Assembly (NCBI GenBank): GCA_016712045.1
Contig: JADJRV010000013.1
Coordinates: 18,476-82,475, forward strand
Direction: 5' to 3'
DNA from: Chloracidobacterium sp.
Lineage (GTDB): Bacteria; Acidobacteriota; Blastocatellia; Pyrinomonadales; Pyrinomonadaceae
DNA length: 64,000 nt
The notes beneath the pieces are model-generated. The model saw only the letters and a program-made list of their open reading frames with translations. It searched no databases and was not told the DNA's origin. Both the position numbers and the translations under genes were made by a program. Positions 24,881-35,319 of this stretch are shown piece by piece. Position 1 is the stretch's first letter; every line of letters starts with the position of its first letter.

Positions 24881-26533
24881 ATGAATTCACTGATCAAATT
24901 AAGCGGAGCGGCTAAAAAAGCCATCATCGCGTTGGCTATCGTGAGCACCCTTGCTCTAACAGCCGTCGCGCAAAAGGTCGAGCCGCAATCGCAAGGTAAA
25001 ATGTACGGCGAGCCGGGTTTTCGCGGCGAACCGATCAATCTCAACGTCGTCAATGCCGACATTCGCGACATCCTGTCATACATCACCGACCAGTACGGTA
25101 TCAATTTTGTGATCGACAAATCGGTCAAAGAAATACCGGTCACGGTCAAGGTCAATGATGTTCCCTGGAACATCGCACTTGACGCGGTGCTGCAGGCTCA
25201 GGAACTCGGCGTGCAGGTCAATGGAAACATTCTGCGTATTGCCGACAACAAGATACTGGCAGCCGAAGGCGAGCTGTATAACGCCAGGATGAACAATCAG
25301 CTCGACACGTCACCGCTGTATACCGAGTTGATCCGTCTGAACTACGCAACAGCATCTGGCGGTTCGTCACCGAGCGGCCCAAGCGCCGGAACTGACAGTA
25401 GCTCTTCTTCGAGTTCGTCGGCGTCATCAGGCGGCGGCGGAGCTTCAGGGTTGCTCCCGATCATCAAGCGCCGGCTTTCGCGTCGCGGTTCGATCGAGAC
25501 CGATCCGCGCAGCAACTCACTGATCATCACTGACGTTGCATCGAACATCGCAGCGATCAAACAGCTTATTTCGATCCTTGACCAGCCTGAACCGCAGGTC
25601 GAGATCGAAGCACGCATCGTCGTCGCGTCGAGAAACTTTAGCCGAGACATCGGCGTCCAACTCGGAGCGATCTTTACAGGTCCCCGCGGCAGCGGCGGAG
25701 TTGGCGGAACAATGCCGGGAGCTACATCTGCCATAACACCTTCTCCCGGAACTCCGACGCCCAGCATCAGTAACGATCTTGTCTCAAAGATCGCAAATTC
25801 AGCGATCGGCCTAACCACAGGGATATTTGGAACGGCACAGATCAGCGCCATGATCACCGCCGGTGAGCAGAAGGGACAGGCAAAGGTCATCGCGACCCCG
25901 CGTGTGACGGCCCTCAATAACCGTCCCGCCGAGATCAAGAGCGCGACCAAGATCCCTGTAACGACGATCCAGCCCGGATCAGCCGCAGGTGGTGCAGTTA
26001 TAGCAACGACGACCTATGTCGACGTGCCGCTCAAACTTTCGATCACCCCGCAGATCACCGATCAGGGAACGGTCATACTCAAAGTAACTGCCGAAAACAG
26101 CTCGACAGCGTCAGTCGTCGGCGGAGCAAATCCGGCGATCAATACTCAGAGTATGATGACCGAGGTCGTTGTGCCCGATGGCGGAACGACGGTCGTCGGC
26201 GGAGTTCTGTTTGACGACGAACGTGAAAGCCAGGACCGCACACCGGGCCTCGCTAGCATCCCTCTGCTTGGTAACCTGTTCAAGCGTAAGGGCGTTCAGC
26301 GTAATACCAACGAGATCCTGTTTTTCATCACGCCGCGTATCACGCGTCCTGATTACAACGCAGGCAATCAAAACGGTGTTGCACCGCGTCCGGCGACGAT
26401 ACTCCAGCCGGTGCCGATGGGCAATCCTCCTTCAAACTCACAGCCGGTCGTCGAAAATGCGTCACCCGTCGTATTTCAAACCCCGGGCGTAGTAAAACCG
26501 GAACCATCCGCCACCCAGCCGATTAAGCCGTAA
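24881..26533 (+). CDS. pilQ: Type IV pilus secretin PilQ
   Basis: This 550-residue outer-membrane secretin has a signal peptide ending near TAVAQ, then an STN/N0 domain (INLNVVNADIRDILSYITDQ), an N1 domain interrupted by a Ser/Gly-rich loop (about 165-190), and the secretin core with VEIEARIVVASRNFSRDIGV and the C-terminal TPGLASIPLLGNLFKRKG...EILFFITPRI signature. The peptidoglycan-binding AMIN domains usual in longer PilQ proteins are absent, so it is short for the family. GGAGG lies immediately upstream of the ATG. A strong terminator follows. Confidence 0.95.
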   Translation: MNSLIKLSGAAKKAIIALAIVSTLALTAVAQKVEPQSQGKMYGEPGFRGEPINLNVVNADIRDILSYITDQYGINFVIDKSVKEIPVTVKVNDVPWNIALDAVLQAQELGVQVNGNILRIADNKILAAEGELYNARMNNQLDTSPLYTELIRLNYATASGGSSPSGPSAGTDSSSSSSSSASSGGGGASGLLPIIKRRLSRRGSIETDPRSNSLIITDVASNIAAIKQLISILDQPEPQVEIEARIVVASRNFSRDIGVQLGAIFTGPRGSGGVGGTMPGATSAITPSPGTPTPSISNDLVSKIANSAIGLTTGIFGTAQISAMITAGEQKGQAKVIATPRVTALNNRPAEIKSATKIPVTTIQPGSAAGGAVIATTTYVDVPLKLSITPQITDQGTVILKVTAENSSTASVVGGANPAINTQSMMTEVVVPDGGTTVVGGVLFDDERESQDRTPGLASIPLLGNLFKRKGVQRNTNEILFFITPRITRPDYNAGNQNGVAPRPATILQPVPMGNPPSNSQPVVENASPVVFQTPGVVKPEPSATQPIKP

Positions 26534-26563
26534 GGCCTGTTCGTATAGTTAATGTTTCTCCGT

Positions 26564-26598
26564 AAAAAGGCTGTCTGGGATCCCAGGCAGCCTTTTTT
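26564..26598 (+). terminator. Intrinsic terminator after pilQ
   Basis: AAAAAGGCTG at 26564-26573 and CAGCCTTTTTT about 26588-26598 form the outer stem, with an inner CTGGGATCCCAG palindrome. A T6 run ends it. The stem sequence is shared with two other terminators at about 38065 and 41420. Confidence 0.85.
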
Positions 26599-26606
26599 GT
26601 ATGCAC

Positions 26607-26892
26607 GTTTTCTTGGTCCGGTCCGGACCAGGTGGACCAAGGTGGACCAAATTCGCTGTATCCTGTCGCCAACGGCGACTGGGTTTGAACCGTCGGAGAC
26701 GGTGAAATATTTGTAGCCCACATCGCGAGATGTGGGTAAGGTGCCCGAACGATGCACCCGAACCGTCGGAGACGGTGGTATAACAATTAACGCCGGATAT
26801 TATGCCGCCGTTTCCAACGGCTCTATTATTTGGTAAATCCTTTCCCACATCTTGCGATGTGGGCTACAAATATACCGTCTGCTCCGCAGACT
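26607..26892. repeat. Cluster of small palindromes with two inverted copies of one composite element
   Basis: Between the pilQ terminator and the FG-GAP gene there is no ORF. The stretch holds at least eight short palindromes: TGGTCCGG/CCGGACCA (26614-26630), GTCGCC/GGCGAC (26665-26679), ACCGTC/GACGGT twice (26689-26703 and 26762-26776), CCCACATC/GATGTGGG twice (26717-26736 and 26844-26863), GCCGTT/AACGGC (26807-26821) and GTCTGC/GCAGAC (26878-26892). A 10-bp tandem repeat GGTGGACCAA lies at 26631-26650. The two CCCACATC hairpins lie in a longer shared sequence, ATATTTGTAGCCCACATCGC and on to GATGTGGG.AAGG, in opposite orientation (26707-26740 and 26841-26874). In both copies another hairpin with GGAG in its loop region is placed just outside. 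Confidence 0.75.
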
Positions 26893-26929
26893 AAAAAAGG
26901 CTTCGCATATCGCGAAGCCTTTTTCTTTT
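26893..26929. terminator. Bidirectional terminator downstream of the FG-GAP gene
   Basis: GGCTTCGC at 26899-26906 pairs with GCGAAGCC at 26912-26919, with A6 before and T5CT4 after, so it can act on both strands. It ends the minus-strand gene whose stop codon is at 26928. Confidence 0.85.
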
Positions 26930-28371
26930 ACTGAGCGATGTAACCGGAGGCGATGGGGACGTCGCGGTTTAGGCCGAGGTTTAGGGTGTAGAGTGTTGCG
27001 TCAGTGCTCTTTCTGATACGCCACGTGCCGGCTGCTGCGGAGATCGGCGGGCTATAGACGGCTACATCTGTTTTGCCGTCGCCGTCGTAATCAGCGGGTG
27101 CGGGTATGTCGTTAACGGAGCCGAGCGTGACGGTCGTGTTGCCATCGGCCGAGCGGTTTAATCCCCAGGTGCCGGTCGTTTTTGTAAATACAGCAATATC
27201 GGTCAAGCCGTCGCCATCGTAGTCGCCTTGGACGGGGCGGTCGGTGCTTGCACCATACACCAACGAGGTCGAGCCGAGCGTCGAGCGGGTTATGTACCAA
27301 GTGGCGTTTGACGGACGAAATACAGCGATGTCGGTCTTACCGTCGCCGTCATAGTCGCCCTGTGCGGGTTTGTCGCCCGTCTGTCCGAGCGTGAGCGTCG
27401 CCGCTCCTGCGGTTGACTGGATCAGTAGCCACTCGCCGGTTGAGGCTCTAAAGACTGCACAGTCCGTCTTGCCGTCGCCGTCATAGTCACCGGGAACGGG
27501 TGCATCGGCGGCCGTGCCGAGCGTGACCTCTTGATAGCCGAGCGTAGATCGCTGGATGCGAAACTTGCCGCCACGGAATACTGCATTATCCGTCTTGCCG
27601 TCGCCATCGTAATCGCCGGGAGCGATGCGGTCGCCGCGTCCGCCAAAGGTCGTGTTGAGCGTCGCATTGGTCTGAATATTTTGGCTAAACCACTTGTTTT
27701 GTCCGGGGCGGAAAAAAGCGACATCGCTTGCGAGATCCCCATCAAAATTTGAAAGCGCCGATCCGGCTAGTGTCGACGACGATGTCGTGTATATATAATC
27801 GCCTCCGGAATTGCCGTTGCTGTTAGCTCCATTACCGGCAGCATAAAAATCGATCTTGCCCATTTTTTGTGCCGGTGCCGTCCAGGTAAAGCTCCATGTG
27901 TTTGAACCGAAACCTTTTGGGATAGTCCCGGTCGAGGGTGTGAAAAATATATTGACGCCAGAGATTATTTGGCCCGACCGGTCCCTCGTCAAACTGCGTG
28001 CGGGTCGCATTTGTAACCGCCAGCGTACCTGCCTGCGTCCCAAGCCGATTGATCGCCGTCACCTCAAAACCATATAGGATCGCATCTTCTTGCGATACCT
28101 TGACCGAAACGGTGTACTGCTGGCCGGGCTTGTAGTCATGCGGAATGCCGAGGATCTCGACCGTCCCTGAGCCGCTGTTGACCGGAAATGAGCCATGACA
28201 ATCGGTACAGCTATTCTCGACCGGGGCACCAGAGTAACCAAACGGCGGGCCGCTGGAAAATGCTTTGACGTGGTCGGTGCCGTTCCAATAAAAAGCGGTC
28301 AACACTACGGTTGACACCACCGCGATTACGGCTAGTTTTATGGCGGCCAAACCGCTTTTTTGAGAAATCAT
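26928..28371 (-). CDS. Exported FG-GAP repeat protein with N-terminal CxxCH anchor-type domain (one frameshift)
   Basis: The product is about 480 residues. An N-terminal hydrophobic segment (about 10-27) is followed by a domain with SCTDCHG, a single c-type heme-like CxxCH, in the setting of the choice-of-anchor V/Reeler-like domains (QYTVSVKVSQEDAILYGFEV). The second half consists of about six FG-GAP/VCBS repeats, each with a calcium loop of the form DYDGDGKTDxAVFR, expected to form a beta-propeller. The frame changes at the CCC at 27974-27976; removing one base reads GPVGQIISGVNIFF without loss. It is probably cell-surface or secreted. It lies downstream of the M36 peptidase gene on the same strand. 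Confidence 0.85.
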
Positions 28372-28515
28372 TGAATAAAACTCCGGAAAAATCTTTACGA
28401 GAAGCTAACCTATTTGACGGCTCTTGACGCCTAAAAGTCTGCAAAACATATCTTGTGTAAGGATAGTTGTCAGCAAAAGAGCATGTCAACCAAATTCTTT
28501 GAGTCCCAGCTTTGG

Positions 28516-31500
28516 CTACTCAGGCTGAAAATCGAGCCCGGCGATGTTGTCATTTAACTGAACAACACGCGGCGAATAACTAAATCGGCGCGACATGATA
28601 CTGACGACATACGTTTGGCCGGGAGCGACTTCGGTAAATTGGTAAAAGCCAAATGCCCCGGTGACGGCAGTCCGCATCACGCCGTTTTGGTCGGCCAATC
28701 TAACGACCGCACCACGAAGACCTCGGCCGCCGCTCGTGAACACACGCCCGGAAATATCCACGGCCGCGGCGGTGACGATACATTGCGAGTTGCCGTTAAA
28801 CTGGACGGTGTCCACATTCCATCCGCCGCCGACGGGAGCAACGCTCGAGTCAAAGCCAAACGTCCAGCGAAGCTGTACATTCTGACCAACGGCCGCGGAC
28901 GGCATTCGGACAACCGTCGTCACATAACCGCCTGAGTCGCCCGACCACGCGAAACGTTCACCAAGCGTGTTGGTGCTCGTTGCAGGCAGTATGGAGTTGT
29001 ATCCGTTTTGGATAAATGAGCCGCCTGCCGTCACTATATCCTGAAACGCACCGCCAGAAACGCTCGGTATGCTGATGTCCAAAACGCCGCCGTCAAAACC
29101 GGGCTCGCTGTTGTAGCGGTGCCGAAATGTCAGCGTTGCCGCCGGTACCGTCACCGCGATCGCGGGTGATGTCAACGTGGTGAGGCCTCCGGTCGAGGCA
29201 ATATCAGCTGCGAACATCGAATTCGGAGCCGTGTCGGCACTGACAAAGGTCGAGATCCACGGCTGTGTCGAGGCACCCGCCGAGGTAACGATCCAGCCGG
29301 CCGGGAGCGTCGGGGCCGTAACGGCGTCAAAATTTTGGACAAATGTCGTAACAGGTGTGCCCACTGGTATCGTCCGCGTAAAGCTGGTCGCACCGAGGCT
29401 GCTGTTGACGTTGAGCGTTATCGTGACAACACTGCCGCAAGGCGTACCTGCCGGGACCGTGAAGTATATCGTTTGGCTGGCTGTCGAACCGCTGTTGATA
29501 GTCCGTAATTTGCCGAGTTGCCTCCGACGATCTGTAATGTCGTCGTATTTGCGACGATGCCGGTCGAATTTGTCAGCGGTATCGTCAGAGCGACAGTCTC
29601 GCCGGGATCGGCAACGCCGTTGTTATTTCCGATCGTGTCGGACAGCGTCAGATTAGGATTTTGGAACAGGTTTGGCAGGTCAAATGCCTCGGTCACACGG
29701 ACGGTTCCCAAACCGCCTGTGCTGGCTCCGCCGACCTTTTGAATACTGGCACTCGCTCCAAAACCTCGCAGAGCAAATCCGGCCCACATATCTGCAACGT
29801 CAGCGGGTGTACCACTCGCTAAGCCCGCGGCGATCATCGCGTCGCGCTCGGTAAGAGGCGTCGGGTTTAGCGGAGCTAGCTTCATGCCGTCGGTGACAAA
29901 TTGCAATACACGTCGATTGCCGACCGCCCACGTCAGGCGGTTGATCATCCGTGCTCGTATTTCCCACAAGGCGATGCTCCAGACCTCGCCGATGTTATGA
30001 ACCTGATCGGCGGTGGAGTTAAATCGCGGACCAAAAGCGCCGTCGGAAAGATCGATCTTGGTCGTGTCGATGTCTTGAAACGTCAGCGGATTGTGCGGCC
30101 GGTTTAACGCACCGCCGGTAAAGGCCATCACTGCTTTTGGAAAACGGCGGATGCCGTAATAGTTATTATTGCCGCCAGGTGCCGTAAACGTGTCGTATGC
30201 ACCGAGAGCATAAATGGCGTTGATCGGATCTGTCGGTTCGCTCAGCAGACAATGAGCGTAAAAATCAGACCAGCCCTCGCCCATGCCGCGTGCAAGATCT
30301 AGTTGGAGTCCTGAAGCGTTTCCGTGTAGCCGATTTGAAAGGCCATGAGTTGCCTCATGTATGACAACCTCAGCGTCCAGATTGCCGTCAAGATCGGGCG
30401 TAGGGGCTACCCACAAATACATCTGCATCCGGCCGCGGCCGCCATCCGCAGGCGTGTTAAAGTTTGCGTTGTTTGCACCCGAACAGTCCTGTCCCTCGGC
30501 AGTAACGCGGTCATTGCCGACGCCCTGTCCGGTAAAGTTGGTATTCTGAAAATTCCTGGCTGCTTCGGTAAATCCGAGCATGTAAGTCTCGTCGTGATAC
30601 CAGTTAGCAATATAGAAAAGCTGTGTAACGGACGCACGCTGATAGTCGACCATGCCATGCGGCTGGGTTATTGAGGTGCAGTATGGCGTGTTGGATCCAA
30701 CAGTCGGCTCTCCCGCCGGAACCGGAGAGTCGCCGGTATTTGTGTTTGGGTTGAACGGGTTGATCGGAAAATCAAACGTGCGAGCCGCACCGGTGACGCG
30801 GCCGTTGACGGCATCGACACCGTTCGTTGTATCGCGATCAAGCCCCGCCTCGACGTTGTTGCCGTCCGTCTCGTTCCCGCCGTCCGTTATCCAGCCAAGA
30901 TTGTTAAATGTGTATGGTGCCTCGTTTCCGATGCGTGTTATCGAAGTGCGGGCGATACCGGCACCCTGAGTGCCATCGGGCGAGATTGGGCCGGGAGAAC
31001 GCGGAAACGGACTGTCGGCGACGTTGATCATCGCGTTGGAGTTTGCGTAGACGTTGTATGTCGCAGCTTGGGTCTGGTCCTCGCCGATATTTTTTCGCCA
31101 CAGCATCGTCCCCGTATTTGCATCGACGATGACGTAATATGCGTTGACCGGCTGCCAGATCAGCACTCGCCATGCGGGAACGGCGACGCCGGGTTCGGTT
31201 GGGAAATACATTTTCTCCGCCGTTGTCGCAAAATCGCCGGTGCCATAGACGGTTTTGATATCGGTCGAGACTTTCTCGTTTAACCGCACCCGTTTCATCG
31301 TGTTTTCAGCATTGATGTGGCGATAGGCGTGCGAAACGGCGGCTGCTGGATCGCCAAAATCTTTTGAGATCGAGGAATAATCGAGCCCCGGTGCAAAGTT
31401 ATTGACTACGCGGAAAAGCTCTCCGCTCTTTGTAAATCCGGCTTTGACCTCCCCGCGAAACACCGGAACGCCGCCAATCTCTTGATTCAATTCGACAAAC

Positions 31501-32016
31501 GACAGATTGCCGTCGGGATTGGTATAATCGGCCGCGACCTTTAACTGGCTGATCTGTTCGCCGCCTGCACCGACGAGATCTTTGTTCTCGTTGAGAAAGT
31601 CGATAAGTATGTCCGAGCGTTTTTGGGATGACCGGCCGGTAAAAACGCCTTGCCCTGCTGTACGTCGGAGCGATGATCTCAGGTATTCGGATGTCATCGT
31701 TATATTCGATCTTGAGCGTGGGAACACGCTTTTTTAGTTCGTTCTCACCCCGGACGAAAGCATCGCGGGCATCGGCAACCGCGACCGCATCTTTGCCCAT
31801 TGCCGAGCGGTAGCTCGCGATCGTGTCGTAAGCCGCTTTGTCTGTGCGGATATCGTAATTTTCGAGTCCCTTTTCATGGCTCACCGTTTTGAAATAGAAT
31901 CCTTTTGCGGCATTTGTCCTCAATTGAAAAGGCAATGCAAAGATCGCAGTAATGACCGCCAAGACAAAAAGGGCAAGAAACGCACTGCGGCCGGACTCGA
32001 AGTTAAAAAAGCTCAT
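28516..32016 (-). CDS. Secreted M36 (fungalysin-like) metallopeptidase with C-terminal CNA/regulatory domain (two frameshifts)
   Basis: The product is about 1165 residues. It has an N-terminal membrane/signal segment (AFLALFVLAVITAIFALPF), then an FTP-like propeptide region (VADARDAFVRGENELKKR to the AYYVIVDANTGTMLWRKNIG part). The catalytic domain has the zinc motif VIHEATHGLSNRL and the third ligand Glu in GMGEGWSDF. A region with TLSDTIGNNNGVADPGETV and a lectin/CUB-like beta domain (STGGLTTLTSPAIAV) follows, then a final carboxypeptidase-regulatory-like domain (VDISGRVFTSGGRGLRGAVV). The frame changes near 31655 and near 29497, each repaired by one base. It probably acts extracellularly in protein breakdown. 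Confidence 0.88.
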
Positions 32017-32172
32017 TCAGACAGACTCCCCGATATTTGATAGCATTAAGATTATCAAAACTGGCGATAGGTTGGTTGGTAGAGGGGACAACATCCGGAC
32101 CGCAGTTAGATTTGGTATTGGACGATTATCACCTAAAAACGGCCTAAAGTCAATAAATACAGGCATTATACG
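32017..32172. promoter_or_regulatory. Divergent intergenic region between the M36 and dinG genes
   Basis: The 156 bases between two divergent starts must hold both promoters. They are AT-rich (for example GATAGCATTAAGATTATCAA). I cannot pick a -35/-10 pair with confidence. Confidence 0.3.
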
Positions 32173-34123
32173 ATGAGCGATAGTTTGGCGGAACAGGTTT
32201 TCGGCCCTGGCGGGCTTGTTTCCGAAACATCACGAAAATTACGAGTATCGCAGTGGCCAGATCAAAATGGCCGAGGCAATATCACGCGCCTTTGAAGAGA
32301 AAAAGCACCTCATCGTCGAAGCCGGAACGGGAACCGGTAAGACGCTCGCGTATCTGATACCTGCGATCGAGGCCGTTGCCAAGAAAAAGAAACGAATAAT
32401 AATCTCGACCGGCACCAAAAAATCTGCAAGAGCAGTTGATGGAAAAGGACATACCTTTTTTGCAGCAGATCTTGCCTAAAAAATTCTCCGCCGCTTATAT
32501 GAAAGGGCGGTCAAATTACGCCTGTATTTATCGCCTTCTCCAATCCGATCACCAGCCGATCCTCGATGGCGTAGGCGAGATCGATCATTTCAAGGAGGTC
32601 CGCGAATGGTCGCACGAAACGCAGACAGGCGACCGTGCCGAGCTGACCTATCTGCCGGAAAATCTGCCCTTTTGGAATCGCATCAACGCCAAAAGTGAAA
32701 CTTGTATCGGCCAAAAATGTGCCGATTATGAGCCGTGTTTTATCACGCGGATGCGTGCCCGAGCCGAGACCGCCGACATTGTTATCGTCAATCATCACCT
32801 CTTTTGTGCCGATCTAAATGTGCGCGGCAACCAGTTTGGTAAGGTGATACCCGATTACGGAGCGGTCATTTTTGACGAGGCTCATCTGATCGAGGATATA
32901 GCGGCGGATTATTTTGGATTTCAGGTTTCGAATTTTCAGCTTGAGGAACTCGCCCGCGACGCCAGCGTTTTGCCCATATCGGATGCGGTCTTGGCGACGC
33001 AGATTATTAGGTCGGCATCACGGATCAACGGTTTTGCGGAACAGTTTTGGGTACGGTTCAAACAGGCTCGCGACGCCGACGGGCGTTTCCGCTGCTTGCG
33101 GATGCATTTTTCCCATCGCGGCATCGACGGCGAGGACGAAGCGCTCGCACGGCTTGAGACCGAGGCCGATGTTTTTAGCGAAAAACTGCCCGAGGCGGAC
33201 AGCGTCGTTCGCCGTGTCAGACAAACGCGGTTCGATCTCAAATTTATCGTTGAACAGGCCGACCGCAACTTTGTCTATTGGCTCGAACGCCGCGGCCGGG
33301 GCATTTTCTTGCAAGCGTCGCCGGTCGATGTCTCGTCTTTGCTGCAGGAAAAGCTTTTTGATAAGGTCGAGACCTGCATCCTGACATCTGCGACGCTCTC
33401 GACCAACGGCAGCTTCAATTTTATTCGCGACCGGCTCGGCCTCGATAAAGTAAGACCGAAACGTTTATGGCCGAATCGTCGTTTGACCACGAAAAACAGG
33501 CGATCCTTTATCTGCCAAAAACGATGCCCGACCCGCGAACGCCTGAGTTTACGCAAATGGCGGCGACCGAGATCATCAAGATAATCCAAGTGACGCGGGG
33601 ACATGCGTTCGTTTTGTGCACGAGCAATTCGTCGATGACAGCGCTGTTTGAGATGGTTTCATCACGCATCGGCTATCCGTGTTTTTTGCAGGGAACAATG
33701 TCCAAAACCGGCCTGCTCGAGCAGTTTCGGTCAACGCCAAACGCCGTGCTTTTTGCGACATCGAGCTTTTGGCAGGGCGTTGACGTTCGCGGCGACCAGT
33801 TGTCGTGCGTCATCATCGACAAACTGCCCTTTGCCGTGCCGACCGATCCGCTGGTACAGGCTCGGAGCAAATTCATCGATGACAACGGCGGTAAGTCGTT
33901 TTTTGACTACAGCGTTCCACAAGCGGTGATATCGCTCAAACAAGGCATCGGCCGCCTCATCCGCAGCCGCACCGATCGCGGCGTGATCGCAATAATGGAC
34001 CCGCGTCTCAGGACAAAATCCTACGGACGCGATTTTCTTAACAGCCTGCCGAGGATGAAAATAACTGCCGATCTAAACGATGTCGCCGAGATATTTACGC
34101 AATCCGGCGACGGTGAGATATAA
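32173..34123 (+). CDS. dinG: DinG-family ATP-dependent DNA helicase (three frameshifts)
   Basis: This is a superfamily 2 helicase of the XPD/DinG type, about 650 residues. From the ATG at 32173 (MSDSLAEQVFGPGG) the frame moves about 32213, at the A6 run 32417-32422 and about 33452. Restoring one base at each joins GGLFPKHHENYEYRSGQ, STGTKNLQEQLMEKDIPFL and DKVKTETFMAESSFDHEK. Visible motifs are Q-motif YEYRSGQ, Walker A VEAGTGTGKT, the iron-sulphur Cys set (C in NYACIY, CIGQKC, EPCF), DEAH in VIFDEAHLIED, motif V/VI SFWQGVDVRGD and QGIGRLIRSRTDRG. It unwinds forked, R-loop or G4 DNA during repair. queD follows after 8 bp. Confidence 0.9.
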
Positions 34124-34131
34124 TTTTCACA

Positions 34132-34515
34132 ATGTCCTCATTTTACGAAGTAATGATCGAACGCAATTTCTCATCCGCCCACCAACTGCGCGGGTATAAG
34201 GGAAAATGTGAGAATCTGCACGGCCATAACTACAAGGTCGAGATCTATGCACGCGGCGAGGAGCTCAATAATATCGGCCTATTGATCGATTTTGGCGATC
34301 TAAAGACTGCCGCTGACGAGATCGTGAAATACCTCGACCACCGTAATATCAACGAGTTGCCGCCTTTTGACGAGGAACTTAATCCGTCGGCCGAAAACCT
34401 CGCCCGCTACTTTCTCGAATACCTCAATACACGCGTCGGTGACGACCGCGTACGCGTCCACAAGGTCCGCTGTTTCGAAACGCCTACTAGCGTGGCGACC
34501 TACCAAACAGAGTAG
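34132..34515 (+). CDS. queD: 6-carboxytetrahydropterin synthase QueD
   Basis: This 127-residue T-fold enzyme converts 7,8-dihydroneopterin triphosphate to 6-carboxytetrahydropterin in queuosine biosynthesis. Zinc ligands H17 (SSAHQL), H30 and H32 (NLHGHNY) and catalytic Cys26 (GKCENLHGH) are all present, as is the C-terminal ETPTSVATY segment. No other que genes are close. The frame is intact. Confidence 0.93.
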   Translation: MSSFYEVMIERNFSSAHQLRGYKGKCENLHGHNYKVEIYARGEELNNIGLLIDFGDLKTAADEIVKYLDHRNINELPPFDEELNPSAENLARYFLEYLNTRVGDDRVRVHKVRCFETPTSVATYQTE

Positions 34516-34516
34516 T

Positions 34517-35126
34517 TCACCTGCTCATTTCTTCGGTTTTGAGGCTTTCGCGCACGTCCTTGGCGAAACGATCCATCAGCTTGTCCACTGATTTTTTAAG
34601 ACTCTTTTCCGATTTGTCATCAACCGATCGGCGATCGTATCCGCCAGACCAACTCTTTTGTTCGGACATCGACAATGTCCAGAACGAGTGTCGATTGGTC
34701 ATAGGCGATACGATAGACCGTCGATATCCTCGGCGGCGGCCGCCAACGCCAATATTTCCGCTCTCCGCGATGATACGTATAGTCCCAGTTGTCGCGAATG
34801 ACGTTGACCGCTCTCTTTTTCTTTTGTACTGAGCCGATATCGGATGCGTAAGGGTCGGACTGGTGTCGGTGGATAAAACCAGCCTTTGCGACCCAACCGT
34901 CAGGGATTCGCGAATATTGTTTGTCCCATATCTCGTTCGACCCGAACTTGTCGCTCGAGGTTACCCTCTCCGTCATAAAATTCCAGGTTTTCACTCGGCT
35001 GAATGAAAACTCTTCGTTAAGATCGGAATTGGTCTGCCCGCTGACCGCGATACCGAATAAAAAGAAAACGACAACCAAAAGTGTGCCGCCGAACAGAAAT
35101 CCGTATATTTTTTGTTGCGTTCTCAT
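34517..35126 (-). CDS. DUF4136-type exported protein (one frameshift)
   Basis: The product has about 200 residues with a hydrophobic signal anchor (about 8-28, FLFGGTLLVVVFFLFGIAV). The middle is rich in Trp/Tyr/Arg (DNWDYTYHRGERKYWRWRPP) and leads to STLVLDIVDVRTKELVW, the most typical part of DUF4136. The frame changes near 34655. The second part, GGYDRRSVDDKSEKSLKKSV and on to KTEEMSR, is the expected amphipathic C-terminal helix, with paired KSxKSxKKSVDKLMDRF. Function is unknown; family members are periplasmic or lipid-anchored. It is convergent with queD, with stops 1 bp apart. Confidence 0.72.
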
Positions 35127-35319
35127 AACCTGCTACCTCGTAATAAAAGACTGAAGCCTTTTATTTTTGGCTTTTGACATCTGCCACTAATAAGACGTTC
35201 TGCACCGACATAAAGTAAGTAAAAGATCGTGGCAACTACGGCCTATGGTAGTAGTTTTCTCTCGTGAGTAATATAAAGCGGGTCTAAAAGCCAAAACCGG
35301 TAACAACAAGAGACTATAA

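Noticed and set aside
29177..29656. Plus-strand frame of 159 residues opposite the M36 peptidase
   Set aside because: Val/Pro-rich mirror of the beta-sandwich coding sequence; no start signals or motif.
32173..34123. Reading dinG and similar genes as pseudogenes or as cases of programmed frameshifting
   Set aside because: All catalytic motifs survive on both sides, and the breaks are single-base and differ in type and place. No slippery-site plus structure pattern recurs. Sequencing error explains them more simply.
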